A DNA stretch of 64,000 nucleotides from Bordetella genomosp. 1 (GTDB lineage Bacteria; Pseudomonadota; Gammaproteobacteria; Burkholderiales; Burkholderiaceae_B): assembly GCF_002261335.1 (NCBI RefSeq), contig NZ_NEVL01000006.1, positions 310,001 through 374,000 on the forward strand, in the 5' to 3' direction. Both the position numbers and the translations under genes were made by a program. The notes below the pieces were generated by a model. It saw only the letters and a program-made list of their open reading frames with translations, did no database searches and was not told where the DNA came from. This document shows, piece after piece, positions 19,101-26,967 of this stretch (the stretch's first letter is position 1; each line of letters begins with the position of its first letter).

Positions 19101-20363
19101 TCACGCGAAGGGCGCTTGGCTAAGATTTGCCTTCGCTTGGACAAGGACTAAGCAACGTTCCTTCGCACGAGTGACTGCGTTGTAAAGCAGCCGCCGCTTT
19201 TGATCGTCGCTTCCAGCAATGGCCGCAGGCCAGAGCACGATGACGTTGTTGAATTCGCGATTCTTAGCGCCATGGACTGTCATACCTTTCCAGCCTTGTC
19301 CCTCCCTCCTCTGGACTCGTCGACGCTGAGCAAAGCCTTGCTCGATTACCCTCGCAATTTCCTCTTTGGAGAACGTCACCTTGGAGCGCGCCCTTCTCTG
19401 GATATCCATCCAATCGGCGACATCCCTGGCAGCGCGTGGATCCCCTGCCTCAGAGAGGAGCGCGACAACCGACGGGATGTCGTTCACCTCCTGCAATGCA
19501 AGTTCGGCAAGAAAGCTGCTGGCGGATTTAGCCTCTGACGCCTCCCACGATACTGAGTACGGCCCGGCTCCCTTCGTTGTCTTGTTGTTTGCGGTCCAGG
19601 TCACCGCTGCCTTGGCAAACGCACCCATGGCAGGGGTGATGATGGCGACGCTCTTTCCTCCACCGTACCAGCAAAGATTTCCGCTAAGCCACGCTCCGGC
19701 AAGTTGCGGTTTAGGCGTCAACTCCACCTTGAAGAGCTTCCCCGATTTGGGCGCCAGACCGCTTCGGATAGCAGCTGCTGCATCAATAAGTTCCACGACA
19801 TTCGTGCGCTTGGACTGATTGAGTTCCTCTGCGGGACACACTTTAGCAAGCCATGCGCATGCAGGATTGGGGCGCAGATCCTCGTTCAGGCACTGAAACT
19901 CATCGGCTGCCACAAAGACCTGCAGCCTTACGGCCAACCCTTCGACCAAGCGGAGGCGATTTGCAGTCAAGTCTTGCGCCTCGTCCACCAAAAGGACCGG
20001 AAACGTAGCGGCTACCCAGCCGCAAACCTCTTCAATTTGCAACAGGGCGCCGGCCGCGTCACACACGCGTTCATACTGATTCGATTCGATGTCGGCATAG
20101 CCGAGTGTGATAGCAAGAGACCGCCACCTTCGGATCAACCGCCATGCAAAGCTGTCAATCGTCGAACAGTCTGTTCGTCCCCTTAGAACACCCAGTTGTC
20201 CAAGGCGCTCTTCCAGCCGGCGGCGGGAGCCATGCATGAACGTGAGCGCAAGGACCTTCTGTCCGTCCTTCAGTGGTGCAACCTCCAAGTGGGCGCTCAA
20301 GGACTGCATCAGTTGATAGGTCTTGCCGCAGCCTGCCCCCCCGGTGAACGCTTGGACTGTCAC
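19101..20363 (-). CDS. UvrD/PcrA-like helicase, GajB-like partner
   Basis: A 420-residue superfamily 1 helicase. It shows Walker A GGAGCGKT (8-15), motif II LLVDEAQDL, and C-terminal motifs TVHGAKNREFNNVIV and YNAVTRAKERC. It begins with a GTG that overlaps the stop of the upstream nuclease gene as GTGA, indicating translational coupling. It is somewhat shorter than characterised GajB (about 490 residues), with a reduced 2B-like region. Adjacent OLD nuclease plus UvrD helicase is the defining arrangement of class 2 OLD/Gabija anti-phage systems. Confidence 0.85.
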   Translation of the reverse strand: MTVQAFTGGAGCGKTYQLMQSLSAHLEVAPLKDGQKVLALTFMHGSRRRLEERLGQLGVLRGRTDCSTIDSFAWRLIRRWRSLAITLGYADIESNQYERVCDAAGALLQIEEVCGWVAATFPVLLVDEAQDLTANRLRLVEGLAVRLQVFVAADEFQCLNEDLRPNPACAWLAKVCPAEELNQSKRTNVVELIDAAAAIRSGLAPKSGKLFKVELTPKPQLAGAWLSGNLCWYGGGKSVAIITPAMGAFAKAAVTWTANNKTTKGAGPYSVSWEASEAKSASSFLAELALQEVNDIPSVVALLSEAGDPRAARDVADWMDIQRRARSKVTFSKEEIARVIEQGFAQRRRVQRREGQGWKGMTVHGAKNREFNNVIVLWPAAIAGSDDQKRRLLYNAVTRAKERCLVLVQAKANLSQAPFA

Positions 20364-22150
20364 GGCTGAAACACCCAAACCCCATGGGCATCGCGAATGA
20401 AGCGGTGCGACGCATCCGACCCTGCGCAAGCGCACGCAAGCCCCGCAAGAAGGTCAGCAGCGCGTGCACGGCACGCTGGTGTCGTGGAGATAGCTTCCGC
20501 GACAAGCTCATACGCAATGACGTCCATCTTCCTCGCCTTAAGGTACGCTATGACATCTTCTGCGGAGGTAGGAGGAACCTGTGATAGCTCCGCTAGCTTA
20601 GCGATGGCAGCAGCCTCGTCCGCTGAGAGGATCCAGCCGACCGAATCCTCAATCATGGCTCCGTCGTTCCAACGAATGACCGAAGCTGGAGGGGGGACTG
20701 CGGCTTGTAAACGACCTACGTAGAGCAGTCCTTCATCGTCGCCATCGACCAGGCAAGACACACGCCGATGTAGTCTTGCCATCAGTAGATGGGTTTCAAT
20801 AACTTTGGCGTCTTCGGTCGGGACCACGCCGACCTCGATGCCGAACGGCCTGCTCATGGTGTCGGCCCAACCAGCGGTCATCATCAGAGGCCTCAAGATG
20901 CATCGAAGCAGCTGGAAGTCGGCTCTTCCTTCAGGCACGAGCAGTGACGGTTGCATCAACGCGCCGAGCACATCTACCCGGCTGTGCTGAAAGAACTTTC
21001 GTTGCCAATTTGGTGCCGTGGCGGGCAAAGGAGCTTCGAGAAACGACTCCGCAGACAGTTCACCATCGTGCTTCTTCAAGATCAGCACGGAGGTCGGGTC
21101 TGCCATGCTTGCGACCAAAGGCGAATGGGTGGTAACGAACGTTTGGGTGGAGAGTGCCTGCACACGCTGAACCAAACGCTGCTGAGCGGATGGAGGTAGA
21201 TGGACCTCTGGTTCTTCCAACGCCATCAGAAACTCGCCGCCTGCCGCTGCACGGGCGCGCCCGAGTTCTAGCAACAGCAGCAAGCCTTGCATCGAAATCA
21301 GCCCGCTGCCCTGCCTCGCGGCGGGAATGCCGATTCCGTCTGCCGTAGCGAAATGAGCCGATACCGCCTCCATGACAGAGCGGCTATCTGTACCGGTCAG
21401 CCGGAGCTGGACTCGCGGCGCGTTGGGGAAAGACTGTGCCAACTCGTTGTTGAGGTTTTGGATCAGCGGCTCGATACATGGGTCCGCATCAATTGGCTGT
21501 TCGGGGGCACGTAGACGATCACGCTCCGCAAGCAACGCAACTGCGGGCTGCGCCGCAGCTGCGAGGACGGTACGCTTGAACAGCTCATTTCCCCAAGAGA
21601 AGACCTTGTCCCACGTCCGGCTTGCCCGCACTAAGTAGAAGCTGAGTTCTTGGATTAGCTTCCCTGGGACGACCGCTGGCGTGTCTTCCGCAAAAGGATC
21701 GACAGGGTCGTCGTGATCGTGAAAGAACCGAAGCATCTCCACGGAAAGTGACTCATGGTCGAACCTAGCCTGGACGGCGATCTGACAGCACAGCTTCCAA
21801 TCCTGGTGATCCCGCATCGGATGCACGGCGCCGGTGATCTCGTCCAGCCATTTAATGACTGCTCTACCTTCCCGAAACCAATGACTGCTGTGCTCTGGAT
21901 CGTCATTCGGAAAATCAGTGATGGTGCCCACAAGCTTGATGCGATCGACCGGCTGAGGACAAGAGCCGTAAAAATCATGTTCGGTCAATTCCCGAACCAG
22001 CCGATCTCGCCCCAGGAGAAGAGTCAATGCTTCGATGAGGGTCGTCTTGCCGGTATTGTTGTCTCCAACAAGAACCGGATGCCTTCCAAACCGGACGAAC
22101 CCCGAACGCACACCGCGGAAGTTTTCGATCTTGAGGTTGGCGACTCTCAT
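20360..22150 (-). CDS. OLD-family nuclease, GajA-like (AAA ATPase + TOPRIM)
   Basis: A 596-residue protein close to the length of Gabija GajA. The N-terminus has FRGVRSG and Walker A GDNNTGKT (29-36). Later come the ABC-type signature region GSGLISMQG, Walker B LMALEEPEVHLPP and the His loop TTHSPLVA. The C-terminal TOPRIM domain has LLVPEGRADF and the D-x-D motif CLVDGDDEG, so the nuclease centre looks intact. It is co-transcribed with the helicase (4-base overlap). In known Gabija, ATP sensing releases DNA cutting on infection; this is inferred here from the gene pair. Confidence 0.85.
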   Translation of the reverse strand: MRVANLKIENFRGVRSGFVRFGRHPVLVGDNNTGKTTLIEALTLLLGRDRLVRELTEHDFYGSCPQPVDRIKLVGTITDFPNDDPEHSSHWFREGRAVIKWLDEITGAVHPMRDHQDWKLCCQIAVQARFDHESLSVEMLRFFHDHDDPVDPFAEDTPAVVPGKLIQELSFYLVRASRTWDKVFSWGNELFKRTVLAAAAQPAVALLAERDRLRAPEQPIDADPCIEPLIQNLNNELAQSFPNAPRVQLRLTGTDSRSVMEAVSAHFATADGIGIPAARQGSGLISMQGLLLLLELGRARAAAGGEFLMALEEPEVHLPPSAQQRLVQRVQALSTQTFVTTHSPLVASMADPTSVLILKKHDGELSAESFLEAPLPATAPNWQRKFFQHSRVDVLGALMQPSLLVPEGRADFQLLRCILRPLMMTAGWADTMSRPFGIEVGVVPTEDAKVIETHLLMARLHRRVSCLVDGDDEGLLYVGRLQAAVPPPASVIRWNDGAMIEDSVGWILSADEAAAIAKLAELSQVPPTSAEDVIAYLKARKMDVIAYELVAEAISTTPACRARAADLLAGLACACAGSDASHRFIRDAHGVWVFQP

Positions 22151-22277
22151 TTCATGCTCTTATGGTTTGATGGGGCGCTTGATCCCCGACATTGGGGCAT
22201 CCGACCCTTGCTACGCGCCCGACGTAACCTTTAATGTATCAGATAGAAACCAACAAAGTTTATTTGATTCCAATATA

Positions 22278-22369
22278 TGCATCATGTCCGCGTCATGGTT
22301 GCATCAGTTCCGCATCACATCTGCATCATCAGCGCTCATCTGCATCACATCTGCACGAGATGTGCATTA
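22278..22369. repeat. Iteron array 1: TGCATCA with 11-bp period
   Basis: TGCATCA or close variants start at 22278, 22289 (CGCGTCA), 22300, 22311 (CGCATCA), 22322, 22341, 22352 (TGCACGA) and 22363 (TGCATTA). Spacing is 11 bases except one 19-base step. The array lies between the divergent GajA-like gene and the HTH/replication-type genes, as expected for a replication origin, centromere or operator bound cooperatively on one DNA face. Confidence 0.8.
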
Positions 22370-22430
22370 TTTACATTGAATTTTCCTGCGCCTAGTCTGT
22401 ACTTACGTTAATTGCGTAAGGACAAGAAGG

Positions 22431-22676
22431 ATGACCACCGAGGAATTTCTCTTCAAGCAGTTCGGCTCTGCATTGCTTACATTGCCGCAGCTAGCTCAAC
22501 TCCTGAACCGAAGCCCAGCCGGCCTACGTATTACCCTCGCAGGAAATAGTGAACTGGCCCGCAAGCTGCGACCTGCGCGACGGAAACTCGGTCGCCGGGT
22601 GTACTACAGCACTGCCGACCTCTCAAGGGTACTGAACGACCCGGACTCGTTTGGGGATCCGGATGGCCGCCATTAA
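22431..22676 (+). CDS. Small helix-turn-helix DNA-binding protein
   Basis: An 81-residue basic protein with a winged-helix/excisionase-like fold: TLPQLAQLLNRSPAGLRITL forms the helix-turn-helix and KLGRRVYYSTADLSRVL the wing. Proteins like this occur next to replication genes on plasmids and integrative elements. The start has AAGGACAAGAAGG upstream. It overlaps the next gene by 14 bases. It lies directly downstream of the TGCATCA iterons and is a good candidate to bind them. Confidence 0.7.
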   Translation: MTTEEFLFKQFGSALLTLPQLAQLLNRSPAGLRITLAGNSELARKLRPARRKLGRRVYYSTADLSRVLNDPDSFGDPDGRH

Positions 22677-23874
22677 AGACGCGCTTCTCCACGCGGGAAA
22701 TCCAGGCGGAAATATGGAACTGCCCGCCCCACTCACACCTCCTGACTGCAACTTGCAAGGCTTCCCATTCATGAAAATGGATGTTCAAGGTCTTCGGGAC
22801 AGCGACCTTGCCATCCAGGCAACAGGAGAAGAGTTTCGGTGCGCCCTCCTTCTATGGTGTGCGTCATGGCATCAAATACCCGCTGCGAGTTTGCCGGATG
22901 ACCCGCGTATTCTCGCCATGCTGGCCGGTGTTGGCCGTGACTTGAAGGAGTGGAAAAAGCATGAAACGGGCGCGTTACGTGGTTGGGTCAAATGCAGTGA
23001 TGGTCGCCTTTACCACCCAGAAATTGCGGAACAAGCACGCAAAGCCTGGGCGTCCAAGCATGAGCAACGGCATAAGACCGAATGCGCACGTATCAAGAAA
23101 CACAACCAACGACATGGAACCAGGATCCCATACCCTAACCTTGAAGAATTCCTTGCTCAGGGGCCCGTACACCTCGTACCTCGAGACGTCCCCGCGCGGT
23201 CGCCGGAGAAATACCAAGATGTCCCAACGGTGTCCCCGGGGACATGCCCTCCAGAGAGAGAGGGAGACGGAGAAAAGAAAAGCGGCAGCAGCATCGTAGA
23301 TAGAAAGACACTGGTCGATAAGCTACACGCGGCGGGTATAAAGGCGATCGCCTCCGATGCTCGGCTAGAGCGATGGCTAAGTTCCGGTCTGACACAAGCA
23401 GATGTCAACCGAGCCATCGAGGCTGCACACGCGCGACGAGCTCATGCTAGGTCAACCCAACCCATCAACCTTGGGTTTGTGGACCGTCTCTTGGACGACC
23501 TCATTGCGACGCGTACTATTGGCGCCTCGCGTGCACTCGGTGAAAGTTGGTGGGAAACTGCATCCGGCATCACAGCCCAAGGAGACAGACTTGGGCTGCA
23601 GCAACACCCTGATGAGCCGTTCCCTCTGTTCAAGGAACGGGTCTTCACCGCGTCGGGCGATGGTCCCTGGGTCTGGAAATCTCGAGGACTGAACACGGCG
23701 CGGGGAGGTGCCCTCCCCCCATCCGCCCTACACTTCGCTTCGGTCGCGCCGTCGCCCCCCTCGGGGCACCCCTGCAGGGTTCCCCCACGCCCTACGGGCG
23801 CGGCTCCCCCTCCCTCTTCGGTTCAGCAGCGGCATCAGCCGGCCAGCGTCTCGAACCACCCGCTAAACGCCTGA
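22663..23874 (+). CDS. DUF1376-domain replication-type protein
   Basis: A 403-residue protein. The N-terminal domain (about residues 20-105, from PLTPPDCNLQGFPFMKMD to DLKEW) matches DUF1376, found in phage and plasmid replication proteins with a winged-helix fold. A basic stretch (SKHEQRHKTECARIKKHNQ) and a charged linker follow. The last 60 residues are Pro/Ser-rich and low in complexity, encoded by unusually GC-rich DNA, and may be an eroded or read-through tail. The ATG at 22663 lies inside the 3' end of the HTH gene. A role as initiator or helicase loader at the adjacent iterons is inferred. Confidence 0.7.
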   Translation: MAAIKDALLHAGNPGGNMELPAPLTPPDCNLQGFPFMKMDVQGLRDSDLAIQATGEEFRCALLLWCASWHQIPAASLPDDPRILAMLAGVGRDLKEWKKHETGALRGWVKCSDGRLYHPEIAEQARKAWASKHEQRHKTECARIKKHNQRHGTRIPYPNLEEFLAQGPVHLVPRDVPARSPEKYQDVPTVSPGTCPPEREGDGEKKSGSSIVDRKTLVDKLHAAGIKAIASDARLERWLSSGLTQADVNRAIEAAHARRAHARSTQPINLGFVDRLLDDLIATRTIGASRALGESWWETASGITAQGDRLGLQQHPDEPFPLFKERVFTASGDGPWVWKSRGLNTARGGALPPSALHFASVAPSPPSGHPCRVPPRPTGAAPPPSSVQQRHQPASVSNHPLNA

Positions 23875-24004
23875 GATGCATGTCCGCCAGATCCGCCATT
23901 ATCAATGGACCCGGGGCCGTTTTTAGCCACTTTGCACACGCCTTTGGATTGTGCAATCCAAAACTATCTTTTCCTGTCTCAACGCTTAGAAATCGAGGAC
24001 ACCC

Positions 24005-24214
24005 GTGGACATGCATTTCATTGTCATAACTGCCAATGCGGAATCGCAGAAGTGGCTGTTTTTCGTCGGAATGAATGACGCCAAGCGTCCCATATGGGGA
24101 GAGCCGGGCAACGCGATCCATTTCCCGACTTTCCGGCAAGCCCGCCGCATCGCCCGCCGTGTCGGCCATGCACAGGTTTGCTCTTCTATCGTCCACCAGA
24201 AGGCCATTAAATGA
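24005..24214 (+). CDS. Small hypothetical protein in the conjugative-remnant operon
   Basis: A 69-residue protein with a mixed composition and a C-terminal half rich in Arg and Ala (TFRQARRIARRVG). I see no family match. The GTG at 24005 is preceded by CGAGGA at good spacing; an ATG two codons on is possible. Its stop overlaps the next start (ATGA), so it is coupled to the EexN-like gene, which supports real coding. GC is island-like. Confidence 0.55.
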   Translation: MDMHFIVITANAESQKWLFFVGMNDAKRPIWGEPGNAIHFPTFRQARRIARRVGHAQVCSSIVHQKAIK

Positions 24215-24510
24215 AAGACAAAAAAAGGACCATCCTCGCGCTATATGTAGCGGCAAGTCTGTTCGCCGGCAGCAGTAAAGCGACGGCACAGGAACAACAG
24301 AATGGCGAGAAAGAGACAGAAGCCGCTCCCAGCGTCGAGTTCTACTACCGGGATTTCGGCGCAAGGCTAAATGCCGAGGCCAAATGCCTCCAGAATCCTG
24401 ATATCGCCAAAACAGAAATATGTATCAACGCCCGCAAAGCCGCGAATCGGATCAGGATGGAAATAGGCATGAAACCGGAATACCCGGAGGTTGAAGATGG
24501 CAGCAGGTAG
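24211..24510 (+). CDS. Secreted EexN-like protein
   Basis: A 99-residue protein with a Sec signal peptide (KKRTILALYVAASLFAGSSKATA). After an acidic linker it has VEFYYRDF and AKCLQNPD-x-ICINARKAANRI. This pattern of aromatic pair, then C-x-NP and C-x-NA, resembles EexN entry-exclusion proteins, and the undoubted EexN gene at 26689 shares it. It lacks a lipobox cysteine. It is translationally coupled on both sides and placed just before a VirB6-like gene, where T4SS clusters often carry such a protein. Confidence 0.55.
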   Translation: MKDKKRTILALYVAASLFAGSSKATAQEQQNGEKETEAAPSVEFYYRDFGARLNAEAKCLQNPDIAKTEICINARKAANRIRMEIGMKPEYPEVEDGSR

Positions 24511-25531
24511 TTTCACAATCGTTGAGCCCCTCTTCAACAAGATAGACTTTCTGACGCGAAGCTTCGTTACGGATATTTCATCAAGGGTAATTGCTGAGAT
24601 CACCCCTGTAGTGTCTGTCAGCCTGACACTGGCTTTCATAAGCTATGGCATGCTCGTCATTCGGGGCGCGGTGGAGATGCCGGTTGCGGAATTCCTGCAC
24701 CGCTACCTGCGTGCAGGCATCATTGTTTCCATCGCAATGGCCGGAGGGCTCTATCAGCCAATGATTGCCGACGCGATCGTGAGCACACCGGATGCGCTCG
24801 CGCAGGCAGTTTCTGGCAGTCCCGGCGGTGCATCAGCGGCAAATATCATCGATCAAGCGGCAGCGCAGGGAGCAGACTATGTCTCCAAAGCATTGGAGGA
24901 ATCGAGTTTCTTCAGTTCGGAAGGCCTAACGTATGCTGCTATCGGGGTCATCAGCGCCGTTGCCACTGCAGCGGTGGTTGGCGTGGGCGCGGTGTTCGTA
25001 ACCGTAGCTAAGGTCGCCCTCGCCATTCTTGTAGGACTTGGGCCACTTTTCATCGTGGCATTGCTGTTCCAGCCGACCGCTCGCTTCTTTGAGCAATGGA
25101 CCGCTCAGGTGCTGAATTATGCGCTGACGATTGTGCTGTTTTCGGTCGTGTTCACGTTGTTGATGGACATCTTCCGTGGGTACATGGCAGGCGCTGAATT
25201 CGATGGCGCCCAGAATGTCGGTTACACGCTTATCGGGATGCTGGTCATCTCCGTCGTTTCAGTTGGTCTTCTGCTGCAATTGCCAAGCATTGCAAGCGGT
25301 TTGGCGGGCGGCATTGGCATTAGCTACTGGTATGAGTTGCGTGCGATGCGTAGCGGGGCCGGTGGTGCCTATCGGGGAGGCCGTACTGCGGTGCGTGGCG
25401 CGATGGCCGCTCCTGGCACGGCAAAGAACGCTGTTGGCGGTGCAGTCAACATGACAAAGACCGTAGCTGGCGGCGCTGCTAGTGTGGCCCGCGCCGCTGC
25501 CGGATATTTCCGTGGCCGCAAAGTCGGATGA
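24497..25531 (+). CDS. VirB6/TrbL-family type IV secretion channel protein
   Basis: A 344-residue polytopic inner-membrane protein with about six hydrophobic segments between residues 30 and 260 and a Gly/Ala/Arg-rich cytoplasmic tail. The segment PLFIVALLFQPTARFFEQW matches the conserved VirB6 region around the essential tryptophan. VirB6 forms part of the inner-membrane pore in conjugative T4SS. The ATG at 24497 follows CGGAGG; the upstream TTG is less likely. No other VirB genes are present, so this is a remnant or an accessory copy. Confidence 0.8.
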   Translation: MAAGSFTIVEPLFNKIDFLTRSFVTDISSRVIAEITPVVSVSLTLAFISYGMLVIRGAVEMPVAEFLHRYLRAGIIVSIAMAGGLYQPMIADAIVSTPDALAQAVSGSPGGASAANIIDQAAAQGADYVSKALEESSFFSSEGLTYAAIGVISAVATAAVVGVGAVFVTVAKVALAILVGLGPLFIVALLFQPTARFFEQWTAQVLNYALTIVLFSVVFTLLMDIFRGYMAGAEFDGAQNVGYTLIGMLVISVVSVGLLLQLPSIASGLAGGIGISYWYELRAMRSGAGGAYRGGRTAVRGAMAAPGTAKNAVGGAVNMTKTVAGGAASVARAAAGYFRGRKVG

Positions 25532-25539
25532 CTACATAA

Positions 25540-25644
25540 TGCACTACTTCTGCATCACCCTTGCATCATATCTGCACCGTGAGAGTAGAGAACAGCACCA
25601 TTGCCGCATCACATGTGCATCATCGCTGCATCATCTTTGCACGA
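25540..25644. repeat. Iteron array 2: TGCATCA with 11-bp period
   Basis: Repeats start at 25540 (TGCACTA), 25551, 25562, 25573 (TGCACCG), then 25594 (AGCACCA), 25605 (CGCATCA), 25616, 25627 and 25638 (TGCACGA), nearly all on an 11-base grid with one unit missing near 25584. The array has the same heptamer and period as the one at 22278-22369, so one protein probably binds both. It fills most of the region between the VirB6-like gene and the hairpins at 25687. Confidence 0.8.
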
Positions 25645-25686
25645 TACCGATGAGCCGCAGCTCATCGGGGTAGTTTGGGACTCTCC

Positions 25687-25728
25687 GGATGGCCCTTAAG
25701 CCCATCCGATAGCCCTTAATCGGGCTAT
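25687..25728. terminator. Tandem hairpins after the VirB6-like operon
   Basis: Two adjacent stems: GGATGG/CCATCC (25687-25692, 25702-25707), then the perfect ATAGCCC/GGGCTAT (25709-25715, 25722-25728). Both loops include CCTTAA or TTAAT. No T tract follows, so this could be a Rho-independent-like barrier, a processing site or part of an origin. The rest of 25729-25922 shows no gene. Confidence 0.4.
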
Positions 25729-25922
25729 ACACCATACGCACCTCGCGGCGCCTCGCATCCAATTGATTCTAAAAGGATTTTTCTGAACAGAGCATTCCTG
25801 TTCGTAGTGTTCGACTACTACAAACGGGCTGAAAGTCCGCATGAATACTGGCCTTGATGCACTACAAGAGGCACTACAGGAGCAGTCGAATGCTCAGCAT
25901 CGCTGACATGGAGGACATAACA

Positions 25923-26294
25923 ATGGACAAAGGCGAAGTGAAGCGAATCGGCAACACGCCGTGGACCACAGAAAGGGACAGCATGGGTAGTTTGCAACAG
26001 TACCTCAACGCTGCATTCAGGCATGCGAATCGAACTTTCCAAATCGCCTGCGCGGTGCTTCTTTTGGCCCTCGGCGGCCTGTTACTGGCAACGCTGGTTC
26101 TGCAAGCCCCCACCCTCATCAATAGCTCGCTCTCGGGAGATGAGAGGGCGGTTGAAACTATCATCGGGAGTACAGCCGGCGCGGGCCTATGCTGGCTACA
26201 GTGGCGGTATCGGCATGTGGTCTACCCGCGATTGCGACGGGACTTCCGCATTAGGAAACGGGGAGCCTCAATCATCTCGCACCGGTCTGTATGA
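25923..26294 (+). CDS. Hypothetical two-helix membrane protein
   Basis: A 123-residue protein with two hydrophobic helices (about residues 37-60, FQIACAVLLLALGGLLLATL, and 79-95) and a strongly basic C-terminus (RLRRDFRIRKRG). The ATG at 25923 follows GGAGG at 25910. The frame is open further upstream but without a better start. I see no family match; small membrane proteins of this kind are common in mobile elements. Confidence 0.55.
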   Translation: MDKGEVKRIGNTPWTTERDSMGSLQQYLNAAFRHANRTFQIACAVLLLALGGLLLATLVLQAPTLINSSLSGDERAVETIIGSTAGAGLCWLQWRYRHVVYPRLRRDFRIRKRGASIISHRSV

Positions 26295-26311
26295 GCGCTA
26301 TTGCACCTCTG

Positions 26312-26350
26312 ATTAGAGCTTTCACATGATCTCATTAGAGCTTTCACGCA
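26312..26350. repeat. Two ATTAGAGCTTTCAC repeats downstream of vbhA-like gene
   Basis: ATTAGAGCTTTCAC occurs at 26312 and 26334 (22-base period, two helical turns). A third close copy (ATTAGAGATTTCAC) lies at 26616 in front of the vbhA-like start. These look like operator half-sites bracketing that gene. Confidence 0.55.
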
Positions 26351-26362
26351 CGGGCCAAGGGT

Positions 26363-26611
26363 TCAAGCCTCCCCGCGCTTCACTCGGGACAAGTAGCGTT
26401 CGATGATTTGGCCGAGGTCTAGCTCACCAAGGATGTAACGGTCAAGCTCAACGACGACTAGCGGATCGGGTTCCAAACCCGCAAGCCGTTGACTGGCGAG
26501 CGCATTATCCGCCGCGTGACGGCGCTCGGTAATTTCCTCCGGAGCTAGCGGCTCGGCGATCGTGCTCGCCTGCCGCTCATTAGAGACATCGCCTCGTGGC
26601 GTTTGGGTCAT
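26363..26611 (-). CDS. VbhA-like antitoxin (Fic inhibitor family), orphan
   Basis: An 82-residue protein whose last 60 residues match the Bartonella VbhA antitoxin almost helix by helix: EEITERRHAADNALASQRLAG, then GLEPDP, then GELDLGQIIERYL. VbhA blocks its Fic-domain AMP transferase through a motif S-x3-E-G. Here the motif reads S-Q-R-L-A-G, with Ala (codon GCG) in place of the inhibitory Glu. No Fic toxin gene is nearby. The ATG at 26611 lies just after an operator-like repeat; an in-frame TTG at 26638 is an alternative. It may act only as a DNA-binding regulator. Confidence 0.75.
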   Translation of the reverse strand: MTQTPRGDVSNERQASTIAEPLAPEEITERRHAADNALASQRLAGLEPDPLVVVELDRYILGELDLGQIIERYLSRVKRGEA

Positions 26612-26615
26612 ATCG

Positions 26616-26633
26616 ATTAGAGATTTCACGTGA
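26616..26633 (-). promoter_or_regulatory. Candidate operator at the vbhA-like start
   Basis: ATTAGAGATTTCACGTGA is the third copy of the repeat at 26312 and 26334, placed 5 bases upstream of the ATG on the minus strand. The position suits autorepression. Confidence 0.5.
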
Positions 26634-26688
26634 CTCAACGACCGACAGCTCCTAGCCTAAACACTAGGGAATACGACTTGCCGGAAGC

Positions 26689-26931
26689 CTAACGGATCTT
26701 TGGCATTCCCTTGTTCTCGGAGCTGAGGATCCTGCGATTCTCTGCCGTCATCGCATTTTGACAATTTGGAGTCTTCCCCAGCTCTCCGGGGTTGTTGGCA
26801 CACTCCTTTATCTTGGCAGCACGAATGTCATCATGTTCCATGTAGTACTCAACGGTCTGAGTTTTTTCGGACGGGGAGCAGCCAGACAGAAGAAAAGCCC
26901 CAAGGATCGCGATGACGGTGATTCTTTTCAT
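26689..26931 (-). CDS. EexN family lipoprotein (entry exclusion)
   Basis: An 80-residue lipoprotein with signal peptide and lipobox LSGC (Cys18), followed by the EexN hallmark VEYYMEHDD...AKIKECANNPGELGKTPNC-x-NA. EexN-type proteins of IncN/IncP-like plasmids prevent redundant conjugative entry into a cell that already holds the element. With the VirB6-like gene, it indicates a conjugative ancestry for this part of the island. It is transcribed alone on the minus strand. Confidence 0.85.
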   Translation of the reverse strand: MKRITVIAILGAFLLSGCSPSEKTQTVEYYMEHDDIRAAKIKECANNPGELGKTPNCQNAMTAENRRILSSENKGMPKIR

Positions 26932-26967
26932 TGGTGAGTTATCTCCACAAGACTGAAACTTATCAAC

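Noticed and set aside
23700..23874. Proline-rich tail of the DUF1376 protein as a separate gene or domain
   Set aside because: It is in frame with no start signal. The GC-rich run looks like low-complexity drift, so I left it inside the gene.
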